A program made the position numbers and the translations under genes. This document shows positions 1 through 8,582 of a stretch of DNA of 64,000 nt, piece after piece. The notes beneath the pieces are model-generated. The model had not been told where the DNA came from and made no database searches. It saw only the letters and a list, made by a program, of their open reading frames with translations. Within the stretch, counting starts at the first letter, position 1. Every line of letters begins with the position of its first letter. This stretch comes from Amycolatopsis suaedae (GTDB lineage Bacteria; Actinomycetota; Actinomycetes; Mycobacteriales; Pseudonocardiaceae), in NCBI RefSeq assembly GCF_004214935.1, contig NZ_SFCC01000007.1, forward strand, positions 62,001 to 126,000, written 5' to 3'.

Positions 1-2615
1 TGGCGACGTTCGCCGTCGGCCTGCTGCCCACCTACGCGACCGCGGGCGTCGTCGCCCCGCTGCTGCTGGTGCTGCTGCGGTTCGCGCAGGGACTCGCGGT
101 CGGCGGCGAGTGGGGTGGCGCGGTGCTGATGGCCGTCGAGCACGCGCCGGAGAAGCACAAGACGTTCTACGGCTCGTTCGCCCAGCTCGGCAACCCGGCC
201 GGCGCGCTGCTGGCGTCGGGCCTGTTCGGGCTGCTGTCCGCGCAGGGCGAGGACGCGCTGCGCGAGGGCGCGTGGCGGATCCCGTTCCTGCTGTCGGCCG
301 TGCTGGTGATCGTCGGGCTGGTGATCCGGCTCAAGGTCGAGGAGTCGCCGGTGTTCGAGCGGGTGCGGGAGTCCGGCCCGGCCGAGCTGCCGGTCCGGGC
401 CGCGCTGCGTACGTCGTGGCGGCAGATCCTGCGGGGTATCGGCGCGCTGCCGGTGGCCGTCGGCGGGTACTACATCGTGACGACGTTCCTGCTGGCGTAC
501 TCCACGACCGATCTGAAGGTGAGTGAGCAACTGGTGCTCACCGGGCTGACCGTGGCCTCGTTCGTGGAGCTGGTGGCCACGGTCGGGGTGGCCTGGCTGG
601 GCGACCGGCTGGGCAGCCGCCGGGTGGTCATCGCCGGGCTCGCGGGAGTGGCGGTACTGGCCACGCCACAGTTCCTGGTGATGGACAGCGGTTCGACGGC
701 GCTGATCTTCACCGTGCTGGCGGTGATGCGGCTGGTGATGGCCGCGACCTACGGGCCGATCGCGGCGATCCTCGCGCAGCTGTTCCCCGCTCGTGCCCGC
801 TACACCAGCATCTCACTGTCCTATCAGGTCGCCGGCGCCGTCTTCGGCGGGTTCGCGCCGCTGGCCTGCACCGCGCTGCTGGCCGCGTTCGGCTCGGTGG
901 CGCCGGTGATCGTCCTGCTGGTCGTGATGTGCCTGGTCAGCATCGCCTGCCTGCGCGGTGCCCCGCAGGTCCGCGACGACGTCAACGAACAGGAGCTCGC
1001 GCCCGTGACTGACGTCCTGATCACCAACGCCCGCGTCCTCACCATGGACGCGGCGCGGCCGGAGGCCGGTGCCGTGCTCGTCCGTGACGGGGTCGTCGCC
1101 GCGCTCGGCGACACCGCGACGGCTTCGGCCGGGGCACACCGGATCGACGCCCACGGCGCGACCGTGCTCCCCGGGTTCGTCGACCCGCACAACCACCTGC
1201 TGTCGACGGCGGAGTCACTGGCCGCCGAGGACGCGAGCTACCCCACAGTGTCCACTGTGGACGAACTGGTGGACATGGTGGCGACGGCCGCAGCGCGTAC
1301 CCCGCCGGGACAGTGGATCCGCGCGTTCGGGATGGACGACGCCAAGTACCCCGAGGGCAGGCCCACCCGGCAGCGGCTGGACGAGGCCACCACCGAGCAC
1401 CCGGTGATCGTCTACCACGTGTCCGGGCACCAGGCCGTGGTGAACTCCGCGGCACTGTCCTGGCGCGGCATCGGCAGCGACGTGACCGACCCCGCGGGCG
1501 GCCGGTTCGTCCGCGACGCCGCGGGCAGGCTCACCGGGATGGTGCTCGACTCGGCCATGCAGCTGTTGCTGCCGCTGGCCGTCGAGATCGGCTGTCACGG
1601 CCCGAACTTCCACACCGAGCTGCCGTTCGAGCAGCTGTCGGCGTGGCTGCGTGACGCGGGTGAGGCCTACCTGTCGGCCGGCCTGACCACGGTCGCCGAT
1701 CCGCAGGTGTCGGCACGGGAGATGCGCGTCTACCGCGCCGCGCGAGCGGGCGGCTGGCTGCCGGTGCGTACCGTCGCCATGCCGCTGTCGCACCAGCTGG
1801 ACGCGCTCACGTCGGCGGGGCTGGCCGGGCCGTTCGGCGACGACTGGCTCAGTCTCGGGGCGATGAAGTTCTACTCCGACGGCACGCTCATCGGCGGGAC
1901 GGCAGCGTTCAGCGAGCCCTACGGCGAGCACGGCGAGTTCACCGGAAGCCTGTACTGGGCGGCCGATCAGCTGACCGAGCTGGTCGAACGGGCCGCTCGC
2001 GCGGGCTGGCGGGTGGCCATCCACACCCAGGGCGACGTGGCGATGGAGAACTCGCTGCGGGCGATCGAGGCGGGCGCGCGGGCGTACGGCGACGACTTCC
2101 GGCCCCGCGTCGAACACTGCGGCTACCCGACGCGGCAGCACGTGCGGCGGTTCGCCGGACTGGGCGTGATCCCGGTCAACCAGCCCAACTTCCTGCACGA
2201 CAGCGGCGGCGACTTCCTGCGCAGGCTCGGCGACCGCGCGCACCGGCTGCAGCCGATCCGGGAGGAACTGGACGCCGGGCTGCGGCCCGTGCTGTCCAGC
2301 GACTCGTTCGTCTCGTCGTTCCGGCCGTTGCACACGGTCGCCAACGCGGTGCTCCGCCGGACCCGGGAGGGCGACGACATCGGCGGCGGGCAGGCGATGA
2401 CGGTTCGCGAGGCGCTGCGGGCACACACCCTCGACGCCGCCTACGCGCTGGGCATGGAGGACCGGATCGGGTCGCTGACGCCGGGCAAGCTCGCCGACGT
2501 CGTGGTGCTCGACGCCGACGTCGAAGCGGTGGCCGCCGAGAAGCTCGGCGACGTGGGCGTGGCCGCCACGCTGCTCGGCGGCCGGGTCGTGCACGAACGC
2601 CGGCCTCGCGCGTGA
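1..2615 (+). CDS. MHS-type MFS transporter fused to YtcJ-like amidohydrolase (5' partial)
   Basis: The reading frame is open from base 3 to the stop at 2615, so the gene starts before the window. The first about 330 codons match the metabolite:H+ symporter (MHS) branch of the MFS, with the signature RFAQGLAVGGEWGGA followed by about eight hydrophobic helices. Without a stop the frame continues into a full amidohydrolase family 3 domain: entry motif TNARVLTMD, metal motif DPHNH, KFYSDGTLIGG, AIHTQGD, RVEHCGYP and SSDSF. This order is that of YtcJ/NfdA-type hydrolases, which act on N-acyl or amide substrates. A GTG at 1005 with AGGAG 9 bases upstream could start a separate 536-residue enzyme, the normal family length. 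Either a transporter-enzyme fusion or two coupled products is possible. Uptake followed by hydrolysis of one substrate is inferred; the substrate is unknown. Confidence 0.8.
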   Translation, partial: ATFAVGLLPTYATAGVVAPLLLVLLRFAQGLAVGGEWGGAVLMAVEHAPEKHKTFYGSFAQLGNPAGALLASGLFGLLSAQGEDALREGAWRIPFLLSAVLVIVGLVIRLKVEESPVFERVRESGPAELPVRAALRTSWRQILRGIGALPVAVGGYYIVTTFLLAYSTTDLKVSEQLVLTGLTVASFVELVATVGVAWLGDRLGSRRVVIAGLAGVAVLATPQFLVMDSGSTALIFTVLAVMRLVMAATYGPIAAILAQLFPARARYTSISLSYQVAGAVFGGFAPLACTALLAAFGSVAPVIVLLVVMCLVSIACLRGAPQVRDDVNEQELAPVTDVLITNARVLTMDAARPEAGAVLVRDGVVAALGDTATASAGAHRIDAHGATVLPGFVDPHNHLLSTAESLAAEDASYPTVSTVDELVDMVATAAARTPPGQWIRAFGMDDAKYPEGRPTRQRLDEATTEHPVIVYHVSGHQAVVNSAALSWRGIGSDVTDPAGGRFVRDAAGRLTGMVLDSAMQLLLPLAVEIGCHGPNFHTELPFEQLSAWLRDAGEAYLSAGLTTVADPQVSAREMRVYRAARAGGWLPVRTVAMPLSHQLDALTSAGLAGPFGDDWLSLGAMKFYSDGTLIGGTAAFSEPYGEHGEFTGSLYWAADQLTELVERAARAGWRVAIHTQGDVAMENSLRAIEAGARAYGDDFRPRVEHCGYPTRQHVRRFAGLGVIPVNQPNFLHDSGGDFLRRLGDRAHRLQPIREELDAGLRPVLSSDSFVSSFRPLHTVANAVLRRTREGDDIGGGQAMTVREALRAHTLDAAYALGMEDRIGSLTPGKLADVVVLDADVEAVAAEKLGDVGVAATLLGGRVVHERRPRA
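991..1007 (+). promoter_or_regulatory. Internal ribosome binding site and GTG start for a free amidohydrolase
   Basis: AGGAG at 991-995 is followed after nine bases by an in-frame GTG at 1005. The amidohydrolase domain starts exactly here (VTDVLITNARVLTMD). The site suggests that the C-terminal enzyme may also be made alone. Confidence 0.5.
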
Positions 2616-2623
2616 GGCGCAGG

Positions 2624-3062
2624 GCACGTGAAGGCCACCTTCACCACGTGAGACGTCAGGATCCCGGCAAAGTCCGGGGTGCGGCAGGGCGAGGCGGGTG
2701 GTTCCGAGCGCAGAATTCGCGGGCCGCAACGCAGAACTCGCGTGCGTGAGCGCAGAACTCACGATGTGAACGCCGGTTCCAGATCGCGAGACGTGGCCCG
2801 GCCCAGGCTCGTGAAGGCCACCTTCATAACGTGTGACGTGGTGATGGTGGCCTTCACGTGCTCTGGTGCTTGGTGGGTTGTCTCGTTCGTGGTGGCTGAT
2901 GGGGTGGTTGTGGTGTTCGAGGCCGGTGGGGCGGGTGCGCCCGGGTGAGGGCGGATGTGGTGGCGTCTGATGCCGTGAAGGGGGCCCTCACGGCAATCGC
3001 CCACGACTCCCGACTTCGCCGGAGCCCTGACGTCAGACGTAATGAAGGTGGCCTTCACGTGC
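2624..3062. repeat. 439-bp palindromic-end element, copy A
   Basis: This gene-free block fills the space between two convergent genes. Its ends are about 47-bp imperfect inverted repeats starting GCAC-GTGAAGGCCACC and ending GGTGGCCTTCAC-GTGC. Inside are a complete hairpin of the same family (2811-2857), a GC-rich hairpin around GTGAAGGGGGCCCTCAC (about 2974-2995), and three copies of GCAGAAnTCnCG-like units at about 2718-2765. Copy C at 59119-59563 is over 90% identical by eye along its whole length, and copy B at 38606-39056 shares the ends. It has no open frame resembling a transposase. It may be a MITE-like element or a bidirectional terminator array. Confidence 0.85.
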
Positions 3063-3080
3063 TTGGCGCGCCACCGGGAA

Positions 3081-3117
3081 CGTACGACTCGCGCGGGAGA
3101 ACGTACGACTCGCGTCA
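3081..3117. repeat. Two tandem ACGTACGACTCGCG units
   Basis: Two copies of (A)ACGTACGACTCGCG about 20 bases apart lie just beyond element A and reach the stop codon of the polymerase gene. They share the ACTCGCG core with repeats at 48112-48303 and inside elements A and C. Confidence 0.6.
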
Positions 3118-4074
3118 GGTGCGGCGGGCCCTGGCCCGGCGCTTGCCCTCGTGCATGGCCGCGACCCTGGCCACCGGGATGGCGTGGCCCTCCTCCAGCA
3201 GGTCGGCAGGCAGGCGGCCCGGTTCGGGCAGCTGCGCGGCCCACGGGTCGGCGTCGCCGAGCAGGTCCACCGCCGTCCGCACGGTGAAGTCGGCCGGGGT
3301 GACGTTGTCCAGTTCGTCCCACGGCACCGGGAACGACACCGGCGCACCCGGCCGCACCCGCGGGCTGTAGGCCGCGACGACGGTGGCCCAGGCGGCCCTC
3401 GTCGAGTCGAGGAAGACCTTGCCCTCGCGGTCCTCGCGGATGTACGCCGTGGTGGCCACGGCCGGGTCGATCCGCTCGGCCCGGGCCGCCAGCGCCCTGG
3501 TCGCCGCGGCCACGTCCTCGATCGACTCGCTCGGCACCACCGGCACATAGATGTGCAGGCCCTTGGCCCCGCTGGTCTTCACCGCGCCGGCCAGGCCGGT
3601 GTCGGCCAGTGCCTGGCGGACCAGGTGCGCCGCCCGCACGGCCACGCCGAAATCCTGTCCCTCCGGCGGGTCGATGTCGAGGATCAGCACGCCCGGCTTG
3701 CCGCCGTCGTCGAGCCGCATCAGTGTCGGGTGGTACTCGACGGCCCGCTGGTTGGCGAACCACAGCAGCGTGCGGCGGTCCTCGCACAGCGCGTATGACA
3801 CCTCCCGCTGCGATGATTCCGCCCACAGCGGGACGGTGGGCACCCAGTCGGGCGTGTACTTGGGAACGTTTTTCTGCATGAACGGCTTCTGCCCGCGCAG
3901 CACCCTGACCACCGACAGCGGCCGCCCGGCCAGCCCGGGCAGGATGCGGTCGCGGACAGCGTCCAGGTACTCGACCAGGTCACGTTTGGACGCCCCGGCA
4001 CCCGGGAACAGCTCCTGGTCGAGATTGGTCAGCGAGACACCGTCGCGCACCTCGTCGGCAGCCACGGCGACCAC
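3115..4074 (-). CDS. ligD: LigD-type polymerase/primase domain protein
   Basis: This is a stand-alone polymerase of the LigD (archaeo-eukaryotic primase) family, used in Ku-dependent end joining to fill or add nucleotides, often ribonucleotides. The start LTNLDQELFPGAGASKRDLVEY, the FMQKNVPKY segment, the metal-binding ILDIDPPEG (DxD), the nucleotide-binding SGAKGLHIYVPV and the C-terminal FPVPWDELD region are all present. Length is 319 residues with the GTG at 4074 (GTG at 4065 is an alternative with a better-spaced GGAAAGG), typical of a single PolDom. No ligase, nuclease or Ku gene is nearby. The gene lies 23 bases after the TMEM175 gene and probably shares its transcript. Confidence 0.88.
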   Translation of the reverse strand: MVAVAADEVRDGVSLTNLDQELFPGAGASKRDLVEYLDAVRDRILPGLAGRPLSVVRVLRGQKPFMQKNVPKYTPDWVPTVPLWAESSQREVSYALCEDRRTLLWFANQRAVEYHPTLMRLDDGGKPGVLILDIDPPEGQDFGVAVRAAHLVRQALADTGLAGAVKTSGAKGLHIYVPVVPSESIEDVAAATRALAARAERIDPAVATTAYIREDREGKVFLDSTRAAWATVVAAYSPRVRPGAPVSFPVPWDELDNVTPADFTVRTAVDLLGDADPWAAQLPEPGRLPADLLEEGHAIPVARVAAMHEGKRRARARRT

Positions 4075-4097
4075 CTTTCCCGCCGGCGGCCCGGCGG

Positions 4098-4712
4098 TCA
4101 ACTCCTCGGCGCGGTCCTCCGGCGGACCGTGGACACGGCGGGTAGTAGCAGCAAGAGCAGCAGCGAGTAGTAGCGGGCGCCCGGGACCACCACGGTCACC
4201 ACCAGCGCGATCGCCAGCAGCACGGTGGTGCTGACCGCCTCGGCCACGAGCCGGCCGGTGATCGCGCCGGGCCCGGCGGCGATGTCCGGATTCGCCCGCG
4301 CGATCAGCGTCAGCACGCTCAGGCACACGCTGCTGCCCAGCACCACCGCGATGTAGAAGACCGGCGCGAACCGGTCGTCACCACCGAAACTGCCCGCCAT
4401 CTCGGTGACGAACGGCAGCAGGACGATGGTGAGCAACCACAGCAGGTTCCACAGCACGAGTGGCCGCCGGTAGTCGTCGATCCGCTCGAACAGCTGGTGG
4501 TGGGCCCGCCAGAACTGGGCGATGACCGCGAAGCTGAGCAGGAAGACGAAGATCGCGGGCAGGTTCTCGCTGATCACCTCGACCGAGCTGGCGTGGCGGG
4601 CGACCGCCTCGGGCACCCCCTCGGCCAGCGGCAGGACCAGCAGCGTGATGGCGATCGCCACGACCGCGTCGCTGAAGAACACCAGTCTCTCGAGTCCCTG
4701 CCGCGTGCGCAC
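4098..4712 (-). CDS. TMEM175-family (DUF1211) membrane protein
   Basis: The protein has 204 residues and six predicted hydrophobic helices. It carries the family's FSDAVVAIAITLLVL motif near the N-terminus (the FSD motif of the TMEM175 pore helix), followed by FVFLLSFAVIAQFWRAHHQLF and WNLLWLLTIVLLPF. Bacterial relatives form potassium-conducting channels as tetramers or dimers of this unit. It is cotranscribed with the downstream polymerase gene (23-base gap) and divergent from rnhA. A functional link to repair is not evident. Confidence 0.85.
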   Translation of the reverse strand: MRTRQGLERLVFFSDAVVAIAITLLVLPLAEGVPEAVARHASSVEVISENLPAIFVFLLSFAVIAQFWRAHHQLFERIDDYRRPLVLWNLLWLLTIVLLPFVTEMAGSFGGDDRFAPVFYIAVVLGSSVCLSVLTLIARANPDIAAGPGAITGRLVAEAVSTTVLLAIALVVTVVVPGARYYSLLLLLLLPAVSTVRRRTAPRS

Positions 4713-4776
4713 GCCGCCAATCTAGCCGCGCCAGGACCGGCGCGGAGGCCGCGTCACCACAACGAGGTAGGTTGCC

Positions 4777-5232
4777 GTGGTGAGCCCCGAGCAGACCGTG
4801 GACATCTACACCGACGGCGCGTGCAGCCCCAACCCCGGCCCCGGCGGCTGGGGCGCCGTACTGCGGTACGGCAGGCACGAGAAGGAGCTGTACGGCGGCG
4901 AACCGGACACCACGACCAACAACCGGATGGAGCTGACCGCGCCGATCCGCGCGCTGGAGAGCCTGACCCGGCCCGCCGTGGTGCGGATCCACACCGACAG
5001 CACCTACGTCAAGAACGGCATCACCCAGTGGCTGCCGAAGTGGAAGAGCAACGGCTGGGTCACCAGCACCCGGCAGCCGGTGAAGAACGCCGACCTGTGG
5101 CAGCGGCTGGAGGCCGCCGCCGCGGTCCACGAGGTGCAGTGGCTGTGGGTCAAGGGTCACGCCGGGCATAAGGACAACGAGCGGGCCGACCAGCTCGCGG
5201 TGCGAGGTGCGCGTGAGGCCGCCGGCCGCTGA
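4777..5232 (+). CDS. rnhA: Ribonuclease HI
   Basis: This single-domain RNase HI of 151 residues cleaves RNA in RNA:DNA hybrids. All four catalytic carboxylates are visible: D13 in YTDGAC, E52 in NNRMEL, D74 in HTDSTYV and D138 in NERAD, with the helper H128 in KGHAGH. The start is one of two adjacent GTG codons (4777 or 4780), preceded by GAGGTAGG. The last 83 bases overlap, on the opposite strand, the 3' end of the efflux pump gene. Confidence 0.97.
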   Translation: MVSPEQTVDIYTDGACSPNPGPGGWGAVLRYGRHEKELYGGEPDTTTNNRMELTAPIRALESLTRPAVVRIHTDSTYVKNGITQWLPKWKSNGWVTSTRQPVKNADLWQRLEAAAAVHEVQWLWVKGHAGHKDNERADQLAVRGAREAAGR

Positions 5233-6628
5233 CGTCGCCGCGGAGGTCCGGCGCCGGCCGGCGAGCCGCCCACGCCTCCGCGACGACGAGCGCACCGAGG
5301 ACGAGCACGGTCACGCCGACCACCCGTAGCCCGGTCCGCGTTCCGGAGACGAACGCCGTGGCGACGTCCCGCGTCCCGGCGGACCCGGCGAGCACCGTGC
5401 CGATGACGGCCACGCCGAGCGCGCTGCCGAACTCGCGCGTGGTGGCCTGCAGCCCCGCCCCCACCCCCGCCTGTGCCGGTGGCAGCGAACCCGCGATGGC
5501 CGCGGACAGTGTCGGAAGCGCCAGCGTCACGCCGATCCCGGTCACCACCAGCCAGGCGGCGTAGCACACGTAGGGGGTGTTGCCGTCGCTTGTGGACAGT
5601 CCGAGCAGCCCGCCGCCGACGAACCCGAACGCGGCGGCGACGGTACCGACCACACCGATACGGCGCGACAGGCGGCCCACGTGGCGTGCGCCGACGACGA
5701 TCGGGACGGTCAGCGGCAGGATCCCGACACCGGTCAGCAGGACGTCGAATCCCATGGCGTACTGCAGGAACGACGCGTTGACGTAGAACAACGCGAACAT
5801 CCCGAAGAACACCGCGGTCATGCCGATGCTGGCACTGCGCAGGCCGGGTAGCCGGAACAGCCGGGGATCGACCAGCGGGTGCTCGCTGCGCAGCTCGACG
5901 ACCGTCCACACCGCGAACAACACGGCGGAGCAGCCGAACGCGCCGACGACGGCGGTACTTCCCCAGCCCCGCTCCGGACCTTCGACGATGCCCAGCAGCA
6001 GAGCCACCGACGCGCCGACGAGCAGCACGGTCCCCAGCACGTCGACGGGACGGGAATGCCGTCCCGACACCGGCGTCACCCGCGCTGTGAGCACAGCCAG
6101 CAGCAACGCGGCAGGCACGGCGGCGGTGAACAACCATCGCCACGACCCGGCCGTCAGGACGGCACCACCGCCCAGATTGCCGACGACGCCGCCGATCCCG
6201 GTCATCGACGCCCAGGTCGCGATCGTCGCGCCCGCGCGTTCCGCGGGAACGGCGTGCAGCAGGACCGCCAGCGTGTTGGGCAGCACGGCGGCAGCGCCGA
6301 TCCCGGTGACCGCCCGGCCGGCGAGCAGGACCGCCACGTTCGGCGCCACGGCCGACAGCGTCGCGCCCGCCGCGAACAGGATCAGGCCGGCGAGGAGAAC
6401 TCCCTTGCGCCCGAAGCGATCGCCCGCGGCTCCGCCGGGAATCACCAGGCAGGCGAAGAAGATCACGTACGTGTCGACGATCCAGACCAGCGCCGACGGG
6501 GACGGCCGCAGCGGGCTCGCCGCCAGCATCGGCACCGCGATGTTGATCGCGGCGACCATCCCGACGACGAGCACGACACAGGAACACATCACCGGCAGCA
6601 GTGCGCGCCGGGAGATTTGGGAGGGCAT
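5150..6628 (-). CDS. DHA2-type MFS drug efflux transporter
   Basis: This 14-helix drug:H+ antiporter of the EmrB/QacA group has 492 residues. It shows [32 protein letters not shown] (the loop 2-3 GxxxDRxGRK motif), the motif C-like [15 protein letters not shown], and long alternating hydrophobic segments. The ATG at 6628 was chosen because the upstream in-frame residues look non-coding and the hydrophobic core starts 13 residues later. The C-terminal Arg-rich tail is read through the antisense strand of rnhA. It is divergent from the LysR gene, which probably controls it. Confidence 0.85.
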   Translation of the reverse strand: MPSQISRRALLPVMCSCVVLVVGMVAAINIAVPMLAASPLRPSPSALVWIVDTYVIFFACLVIPGGAAGDRFGRKGVLLAGLILFAAGATLSAVAPNVAVLLAGRAVTGIGAAAVLPNTLAVLLHAVPAERAGATIATWASMTGIGGVVGNLGGGAVLTAGSWRWLFTAAVPAALLLAVLTARVTPVSGRHSRPVDVLGTVLLVGASVALLLGIVEGPERGWGSTAVVGAFGCSAVLFAVWTVVELRSEHPLVDPRLFRLPGLRSASIGMTAVFFGMFALFYVNASFLQYAMGFDVLLTGVGILPLTVPIVVGARHVGRLSRRIGVVGTVAAAFGFVGGGLLGLSTSDGNTPYVCYAAWLVVTGIGVTLALPTLSAAIAGSLPPAQAGVGAGLQATTREFGSALGVAVIGTVLAGSAGTRDVATAFVSGTRTGLRVVGVTVLVLGALVVAEAWAARRPAPDLRGDVSGRRPHAHLAPRAGRPARCPYARRDP

Positions 6629-6664
6629 GTCCGCGACGGTAGGTACGCCGCAGCATTCCACGCC

Positions 6665-6692
6665 ACGCAACTTTCACAACTACTGTTTGCGT
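6665..6692. promoter_or_regulatory. Inverted repeat in the LysR/efflux divergent promoter
   Basis: ACGCAA (6665-6670) and TTGCGT (6687-6692) form an inverted repeat with a 16-base spacer in the 75-base gap between the divergent genes. Its location fits a LysR operator controlling both directions. Confidence 0.45.
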
Positions 6693-6703
6693 ACCATGCA
6701 ACC

Positions 6704-7615
6704 ATGGCGGACCAGCTCGACCTGAACCTGCTCCGGGTGTTCGACGCGCTGCTGCGGGAGGGCAGCGTCACGGCGGCGGCCGAGCGCCTGCACCTGTCGA
6801 TTCCGGCGGCCAGCCGCGCGCTGGGCAGGCTGCGCCGCGCGATGGAGGACCCGATCCTGGTGCGTGCCGGGCGGGGAATGGCTCCGACGCCGTTCGCCCT
6901 GCGGATCGCGCCACGGGTGCGGTCGCTGCTCGACGAGGCGTCGGCACTCGTCACCGCCGGCCGCGAACTCGACGTCGCCGCGCTGGACCGCGTCTTCACC
7001 ATCCGCATCAACGACGGCGTGGCCGCGACACTGGCCACCGCGCTGGTCGAGGCGACCGCCTCGGCCGCGCCGGGTGTGGTGCTGCGGTTCGTCGGAGAGG
7101 CCAACGAGAGCGCCGAGGCGCTGCGGGACGGCTCGGTCGACCTGGACATCGGCGCCAACGACATCGGCGCGCCGGACATCCGCACGACCGTGCTGTACGG
7201 CGAGCACGTGGTGGGCATCGTCCGCGCGTCCGGCCCGCTGGGCCGCCGCCGCAGGCCGACGCTGGAGCAGCTGTGCCGGTATCCGCACGTCGCGGCCTCT
7301 CGCCGCGGCCGGACCCGGGGTCCGCTCGACGACGTCCTCGCCCAAGCGGGCCTCCAGCGCCGGGTGGCCGCGGTCGTCCCCACCTTCGCCGTCGCCGCGT
7401 TCGTCGTCGCGTCGAGCGACTACGTCGGCCTGGCGCCCAGCCGGTTCGCCGAGCAACACGGCGCCGCACTCGGGCTGCACCGGTTTCCCATTCCGGCGGC
7501 GTTGCCGGACATCGAGATCCGGCTGGCCTGGCACGCGCGGCTCGACGCCGACCCGGCGCAGCGCTGGCTCCGGGACACGATCAGTACGCACTCTTCGGTC
7601 AGTACCGCACTTTGA
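6704..7615 (+). CDS. LysR-family transcriptional regulator
   Basis: This 303-residue regulator has an N-terminal winged helix (LDLNLLRVFDALLREGSVTAAAERL...SRALGRLRRAMEDPILVR) and a C-terminal co-inducer domain. The start ATG at 6704 fits the usual few residues before the helix-turn-helix. It lies divergent from the DHA2 pump and just ahead of the imine-reductase-like gene, so either could be a target. The inducer is unknown. Confidence 0.92.
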   Translation: MADQLDLNLLRVFDALLREGSVTAAAERLHLSIPAASRALGRLRRAMEDPILVRAGRGMAPTPFALRIAPRVRSLLDEASALVTAGRELDVAALDRVFTIRINDGVAATLATALVEATASAAPGVVLRFVGEANESAEALRDGSVDLDIGANDIGAPDIRTTVLYGEHVVGIVRASGPLGRRRRPTLEQLCRYPHVAASRRGRTRGPLDDVLAQAGLQRRVAAVVPTFAVAAFVVASSDYVGLAPSRFAEQHGAALGLHRFPIPAALPDIEIRLAWHARLDADPAQRWLRDTISTHSSVSTAL

Positions 7616-7626
7616 AGTGGGTACTT
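7582..7626 (+). promoter_or_regulatory. Candidate operator upstream of the imine reductase gene
   Basis: CAGTAC(C)GCACT occurs twice as a direct repeat (7582-7592, 7600-7611). The second copy forms an inverted repeat AGTACCGCACTT/AAGTGGGTACT. The LysR stop codon lies inside. Paired GTAC half-sites of this kind are typical operator architecture; the regulator is not known. Confidence 0.4.
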
Positions 7627-7690
7627 GTCGCCCCGACAGCACGGATCAAGGATGGAGGCAGACGAACCACCGACGACAGGAGCGAAAACC

Positions 7691-8569
7691 GTGCAGGACA
7701 AGAATCCGGCGACCGTGACCGTGATCGGGCTCGGCGCGATGGGCCGGCCGATCGCCGCCGAACTGGTGAAGGCGGGCCATCCGACCACGGTGTGGAACCG
7801 CTCCCCCGGCCGGGCAGGCGACCTGGTGGCGCTCGGCGCGGCCGAGGCGGACAGCCCGGCCGCGGCGGTGGCCGCGAGCGAGGTCGTGCTGGTCGCCGTG
7901 CTCGACTACGCCTCGGTGCACGAGGTACTCGACCCGGTCGCCGGGCAGCTGGCAGGCAAGGCGCTGGTCAACCTCACCACCGGCACACCGGAGCAGGCAC
8001 GCCGGACCGCCGCCTGGGCCGCCGAGCACGGCATCGGCTACCTCGACGGCGCCATGATGGCCGTCCCGGCGATGATCGGCAGGCCGGAGGCCAAGCTGCT
8101 GTACAGCGGTTCGACCGAGGTGTTCGACCGGTACCGCCCGGTGCTGGACCTGCTGGCGGAGAGCACCTTCTACGGCCCCGACGCCGGGCTGGCCTCACTG
8201 TACGACCTGGCACTGCTGTCCGGGATGTACGCGATGTTCTTCGGTTTCCAGCACGGCGCGGCGATGGTCGCCACGGCGGGTGTCAGCGCGACCGAGTTCG
8301 CCGGGATGGCGACGTCGTGGCTGTCCGCGGTGATGGGCGCGATCCACGACGAGGCCGCCGTCATCGACGGCGGGAACTACCGGATCGACGCGCAGGACGC
8401 GAACTTCACGAAGTCCGCGCTGGACGTCATCGTGCGGGCGAGCCGGGACGCCGGGATCGGCGTGGACGTCGTCGCGCCGATGCAGGAGCTGCTCGCCCGG
8501 CAGATCGCGGCCGGGCACGCCGAGGAAGCCGCCACCCGTACGTACGAGGAGATCCGGCACCCGCGCTGA
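7691..8569 (+). CDS. NADPH-dependent imine reductase-like dehydrogenase
   Basis: This is a 6-phosphogluconate/beta-hydroxyacid dehydrogenase-fold enzyme, closest by motif to imine reductases. Residues 9-25 give the Rossmann GLGAMGRPIAAELVKAG and then VWNRSPGRAG, whose Arg suits NADPH. Further IRED marks are LDYASVHEVLDP, NLTTGTPEQAR, YLDGAMMAVPAMIG, LLYSGS and LYDLALLSGMYA, where the Asp falls at the catalytic position of R-type imine reductases. The length of 292 residues is normal. The GTG at 7691 was chosen for its AGGAG eight bases upstream. A substrate cannot be read from the sequence. Confidence 0.85.
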   Translation: MQDKNPATVTVIGLGAMGRPIAAELVKAGHPTTVWNRSPGRAGDLVALGAAEADSPAAAVAASEVVLVAVLDYASVHEVLDPVAGQLAGKALVNLTTGTPEQARRTAAWAAEHGIGYLDGAMMAVPAMIGRPEAKLLYSGSTEVFDRYRPVLDLLAESTFYGPDAGLASLYDLALLSGMYAMFFGFQHGAAMVATAGVSATEFAGMATSWLSAVMGAIHDEAAVIDGGNYRIDAQDANFTKSALDVIVRASRDAGIGVDVVAPMQELLARQIAAGHAEEAATRTYEEIRHPR

Positions 8570-8582
8570 CTACGGTGGCGGG

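Noticed and set aside
2624..3062. Insertion sequence with transposase
   Set aside because: Long frames cross the element, but they have no transposase motif and are read through hairpins; similar frames are not conserved in copy B.
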